The position numbers and the translations under genes are program-made. The notes beneath the pieces are model-generated. The model did not search any database, was not told the origin of the DNA, and saw only the letters and a program-made list of their open reading frames with translations. Of a stretch of 64,000 nucleotides of DNA, positions 61,258 through 64,000 are shown in pieces. Position 1 is the stretch's first letter; every line of letters starts with the position of its first letter. The stretch comes from M0103 sp040386155 (GTDB taxonomy: Bacteria > Bacteroidota > Bacteroidia > Flavobacteriales_D > Crocinitomicaceae): assembly GCA_040386155.1 (NCBI GenBank), contig JAZKFZ010000004.1:1-64000 (forward strand), given 5' to 3'.

Positions 61258-62709
61258 CTAGTAATTCCGATAGTCGTTTCGAATTTTACTTCGCAGCCCA
61301 ATCACTGGAATAAAATTGAATCGCTGATTCCATGTGTCAAATCGAAGATGTTGTTCTGTAAAAAGTTGCAAATTTCCATATTTACTAATGGTCCAATGCG
61401 CACTTAAAATGGCTCTAAATGCATTGTTTTTTAACCCTTGTCCCGCAAAATTGCCGTATTCCGAAGGTCGAAGCGTATATGGCTGATAAATATTCCCTCC
61501 AAAACTTGCACCATTTTGATCCAAACCTTGTAAGGAATAGGAGATAAATGCTTTGAAAAGGAAGTCTTTGTAGCTGCATTTTACCTCCCCCAAAAGCTCA
61601 TGAAAATTCGCTCCCAGTGGATGGGCAAGTACGGTTCCTGAATTCCCATAATTGGCCATGTCGTTCAAATGCGAGTAAGTGTAAGGTCTTGCAAAATTGT
61701 ATTCTAAGCGATAGAAAAAGGGGACTTTATCCTTCCCTATAATGCCTTTAACACCTGCTTGAATGGCATATTTATTGGCCCACCACCCCGACTTTGCCTT
61801 CAATTCATTCAGGGAAAATTCATCCAAAAGCAATTGAGAATAGAAGGTCTGTTTTTTCCATTTTGCACTTAGGCTCAATCCCAACAAAACATTGTCGGCA
61901 GAACCAATCGAATATTCTTGTGGTCGAAAGAAGATCACTGGGTTCAAATATTCTACATCAAATCCTCTTCGAAGTGCCGTGTCTTTGGGCTGAAAAATTA
62001 CGCTTTCAAACACACCAACATTGAGCCATTTGGTAATGTTTAAACTAATATGATGCGTCGTCGCAAATTTTGATCGGTAGTTGCTAAACGTACTTTCACT
62101 CATCAATTGATACAACACGGTATAGTCGAGGCGCCAAAATCGTGCATCTATTTTTGCAAAAGGGACAGGTTTCCCATAATCACTTAGAAAGAGCGAGCGT
62201 GCGCCTTCACCGAATGAATTGTGATCATTCCCGATTTGAAAATTAAAGATTTTGTTAGGAGTATAAGAAACGCGTCCAGTGACATCTACGTACTGATAAA
62301 AGTTTGATTTTTGAGCAGAATAAAAGGGTTGAAAAGAAAATATCGAGTCCTGCTTCCCTAATCCTCCAATAGCATTCATTCTGAAATACCACTTCTTCGC
62401 AAAATTACTTTCTACGGCGATGCCTAAAGCATTTCTAAATTGAAATCCATTCTCATACGAGATCAGTGCTTCGGCAATTGGATTGATTCCCAAAAGATGT
62501 CCCTCAGGATTTTTTTTCGCTTTTATCTTTAAAAGATGACCTCCATATTGCTGTTGAGACCAGCGAATCGACGGTTGAACGGAAGAGTGATGTTTCACAT
62601 CCAAGGCAGGGAGCGAATCGCTCGGGAGCTCCTCATACAAGAGTTTAACACCGTGTTGCGACCACAACGTGCTAGAGAATAAAAGCGATATGAGGATGAG
62701 CAATCGCAT
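61258..62709 (-). CDS. Outer-membrane beta-barrel, RemB/Wzi-like
   Basis: The ATG at 62709 is used; the TTG before it belongs to the overlap with the upstream gene. The 483-residue product has a signal peptide (ending 'LWS') and alternating beta strands ending in an aromatic-rich C-terminus. 'IGNDHNSFGEGARSLFLSDYGKPVPFAKIDARFWRLDYTVLY' corresponds to the capsule-assembly Wzi/RemB hallmark. RemB is a mobile surface protein linked to gliding in Flavobacterium; Wzi anchors capsule. Overlaps the upstream paralogue by one base (TGATG), so co-translated. Confidence 0.75.
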   Translation of the reverse strand: MRLLILISLLFSSTLWSQHGVKLLYEELPSDSLPALDVKHHSSVQPSIRWSQQQYGGHLLKIKAKKNPEGHLLGINPIAEALISYENGFQFRNALGIAVESNFAKKWYFRMNAIGGLGKQDSIFSFQPFYSAQKSNFYQYVDVTGRVSYTPNKIFNFQIGNDHNSFGEGARSLFLSDYGKPVPFAKIDARFWRLDYTVLYQLMSESTFSNYRSKFATTHHISLNITKWLNVGVFESVIFQPKDTALRRGFDVEYLNPVIFFRPQEYSIGSADNVLLGLSLSAKWKKQTFYSQLLLDEFSLNELKAKSGWWANKYAIQAGVKGIIGKDKVPFFYRLEYNFARPYTYSHLNDMANYGNSGTVLAHPLGANFHELLGEVKCSYKDFLFKAFISYSLQGLDQNGASFGGNIYQPYTLRPSEYGNFAGQGLKNNAFRAILSAHWTISKYGNLQLFTEQHLRFDTWNQRFNFIPVIGLRSKIRNDYRNY

Positions 62710-64000
62710 CAAAATTGAGTATTGTGGTTATTGATGGCTGTTTTCAATCCAAATTGCAAAAGCATTGTTTTTCGATCGATTAGTTGATCCTTACTTCTTG
62801 AGCTAAGGGCTACAAAGGTCGAAAAATTCATTTTCTTGTTAAATCGATAGCCAAGTTCAAGTTGCTGTACTAACAAATTAACGGAATACGGTGAAAGTGC
62901 ACGGTCAACTGGCAACAATTGGTTTTCATGATAGTTTCGCAGTGCAAAATAATCCACCGACCAATCGATGTAAATTCGTTTTATTTCATAATTCAAGCGA
63001 AGCAGTATTTCTTGGAAATTGTTTCCTTTTGGATGTGCAATTGGCAAATTGTAGTGTACGTAGTTGAGTCGTTTGTTGGGCGATTCATACATTCCAGCGC
63101 TAGCGCCATTCCATTCTACCTGAAGCACAAAATCTTTTAAATTGAAAAGATTGTGCACGCGATATCCCAATTGATGTGCGTAGCGCTTGAAATTTAAATT
63201 AGTGACAGCAAATTGACCATACACGACATGTTTTTCAGCAAAGGTGTAGCCGAAGTTGATGCCAAGCACAGAAAGTAATTTTTGTTTGCTCATTGCCAAT
63301 GGAGCAACGAATGGAATTGGATTGAAAAGTAGCGGGCTAGAAAAATGCGACGTTAAGGAATCTCCCCTCGACCAAACAGCAGATTCAAAAAGCGAAATAG
63401 AAAGATTTTTCAAGGGCTGATAGCTGAGGTAGTTGACAGATAATCCTTTGGCTTCATAGTACGACTCAACCGTTGAACTGACGGGTTTTCGCATCAAATT
63501 TAGCAGGCGCTGCCGTAAATAAACAAATTTTAATTTTGGTGTAATGCTCCAATCTACTCGAAAGAAAGGTGCTCCCACCGAATTGTCGGACAACAGCATA
63601 GAGCGATATCCATTGCCAAAAAAGTGAGTTGTGTTACCTGCAATTAGTTGAACATTTTTATGTGGACTATACACTAAATTGCCCTGCGCGTAGGCATAAT
63701 CGAATCCATCATTTTTGAAGGGTTTCGTTCGTGCGCTCCCTGGAACTACAGCATTTTGTGTTCCGTATTGACCACTTGATTGATTTGGATATAGTTCTCC
63801 AATGCTTGAATAGTACACAGATTCATACGCAGAAAATCGTGCTTGATTTTCATAGATGGCTGTAGAAAAAGAAAAGTTTTTCATTAAATCCGCTTCAATG
63901 AAAATTCCACGTGTATTTTGAAAAAGTCTTCTATTGTTAGTGTCTTGAAGATCTTTACCCATCGAAAAATCAAAAACCGGTGAAATTGTGATATAGTAAT
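62709..64000 (-). CDS. Outer-membrane beta-barrel, RemB/Wzi-like, 5' end outside
   Basis: The frame stays open to the window edge (reads YYITISPVFDFS before the Met at 63962), so the N-terminus is missing here and 63962 is not the real start. The visible 430 residues parallel the downstream gene: 'GNTTHFFGNGYRSMLLSDNSVGAPFFRVDW' is the same hallmark. The two are tandem paralogues in one operon. Confidence 0.8.
   Translation of the reverse strand, partial: YYITISPVFDFSMGKDLQDTNNRRLFQNTRGIFIEADLMKNFSFSTAIYENQARFSAYESVYYSSIGELYPNQSSGQYGTQNAVVPGSARTKPFKNDGFDYAYAQGNLVYSPHKNVQLIAGNTTHFFGNGYRSMLLSDNSVGAPFFRVDWSITPKLKFVYLRQRLLNLMRKPVSSTVESYYEAKGLSVNYLSYQPLKNLSISLFESAVWSRGDSLTSHFSSPLLFNPIPFVAPLAMSKQKLLSVLGINFGYTFAEKHVVYGQFAVTNLNFKRYAHQLGYRVHNLFNLKDFVLQVEWNGASAGMYESPNKRLNYVHYNLPIAHPKGNNFQEILLRLNYEIKRIYIDWSVDYFALRNYHENQLLPVDRALSPYSVNLLVQQLELGYRFNKKMNFSTFVALSSRSKDQLIDRKTMLLQFGLKTAINNHNTQF

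Overview
The window looks like a chromosomal scaffold piece from a low-GC, free-living member of the Bacteroidota, most likely Flavobacteriales and perhaps close to Crocinitomicaceae or Fluviicola. Evidence: type IX secretion C-terminal domains on four large exported proteins, two RemB/Wzi-like outer-membrane barrels, many TTG-N17..23-TAnnTTTG promoters, the gene order ftsX-DUF3098-uppP-truB-queA, a caa3-type oxidase cluster with two subunit III genes, and palindromic repeats that I remember as common in this phylum. A 100-base run of N at 14454-14553 marks an assembly join.

Layout. 1-270: tRNA-Leu(CAA) and a partial copy of its 3' end. 0.3-8.6 kb: exported CotH-like protein, hutI, a TraB/GumN-like protein, a lone DUF4143 protein and an AddB-like nuclease. 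8.8-14.4 kb: an SOS-type mutagenesis cassette. A self-cleaving S24 repressor and an SRAP protein are transcribed leftward; a Y-family polymerase and a DnaE-type polymerase are transcribed rightward; the shared intergenic region carries two dyads. 14.5-15.4 kb: initiator tRNA-fMet, a second partial tRNA copy with the same palindrome, and a REP-associated tyrosine transposase (RAYT). 15.5-23.5 kb: housekeeping genes (DUF3108, lepA, ftsX, uppP, truB, queA). 23.6-31.2 kb: a membrane glycosyltransferase-like protein and the ctaB/cox/sco cluster. 31.2-34.2 kb: glycosyltransferase, metallo-hydrolase, small exported proteins. 34.2-46.5 kb: two giant repeat adhesins flanking a third secreted protein, all type IX substrates. 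46.6-55.2 kb: leuS, three two-component proteins and a flippase. 55.2-61.2 kb: an AT-rich accessory region of small, mostly lipoprotein genes, a ParE-type toxin-antitoxin pair and Rhs fragments. 61.3-64.0 kb: two tandem outer-membrane barrel genes, the second cut by the window end.

Two things stand out. First, tRNA-Leu and tRNA-fMet are each followed by a truncated copy of their own 3' part, in which the last three T-loop bases are replaced by the same 18-nt palindrome; a RAYT gene sits next to one of them and carries another REP-like hairpin inside its own reading frame. Second, the 55-61 kb region looks like a decayed Rhs/polymorphic-toxin immunity array: short conserved coding scraps recur immediately 3' of unrelated small genes, as expected where toxin-immunity cassettes have been swapped.

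All family assignments come from motif recognition by eye; no database search was run.
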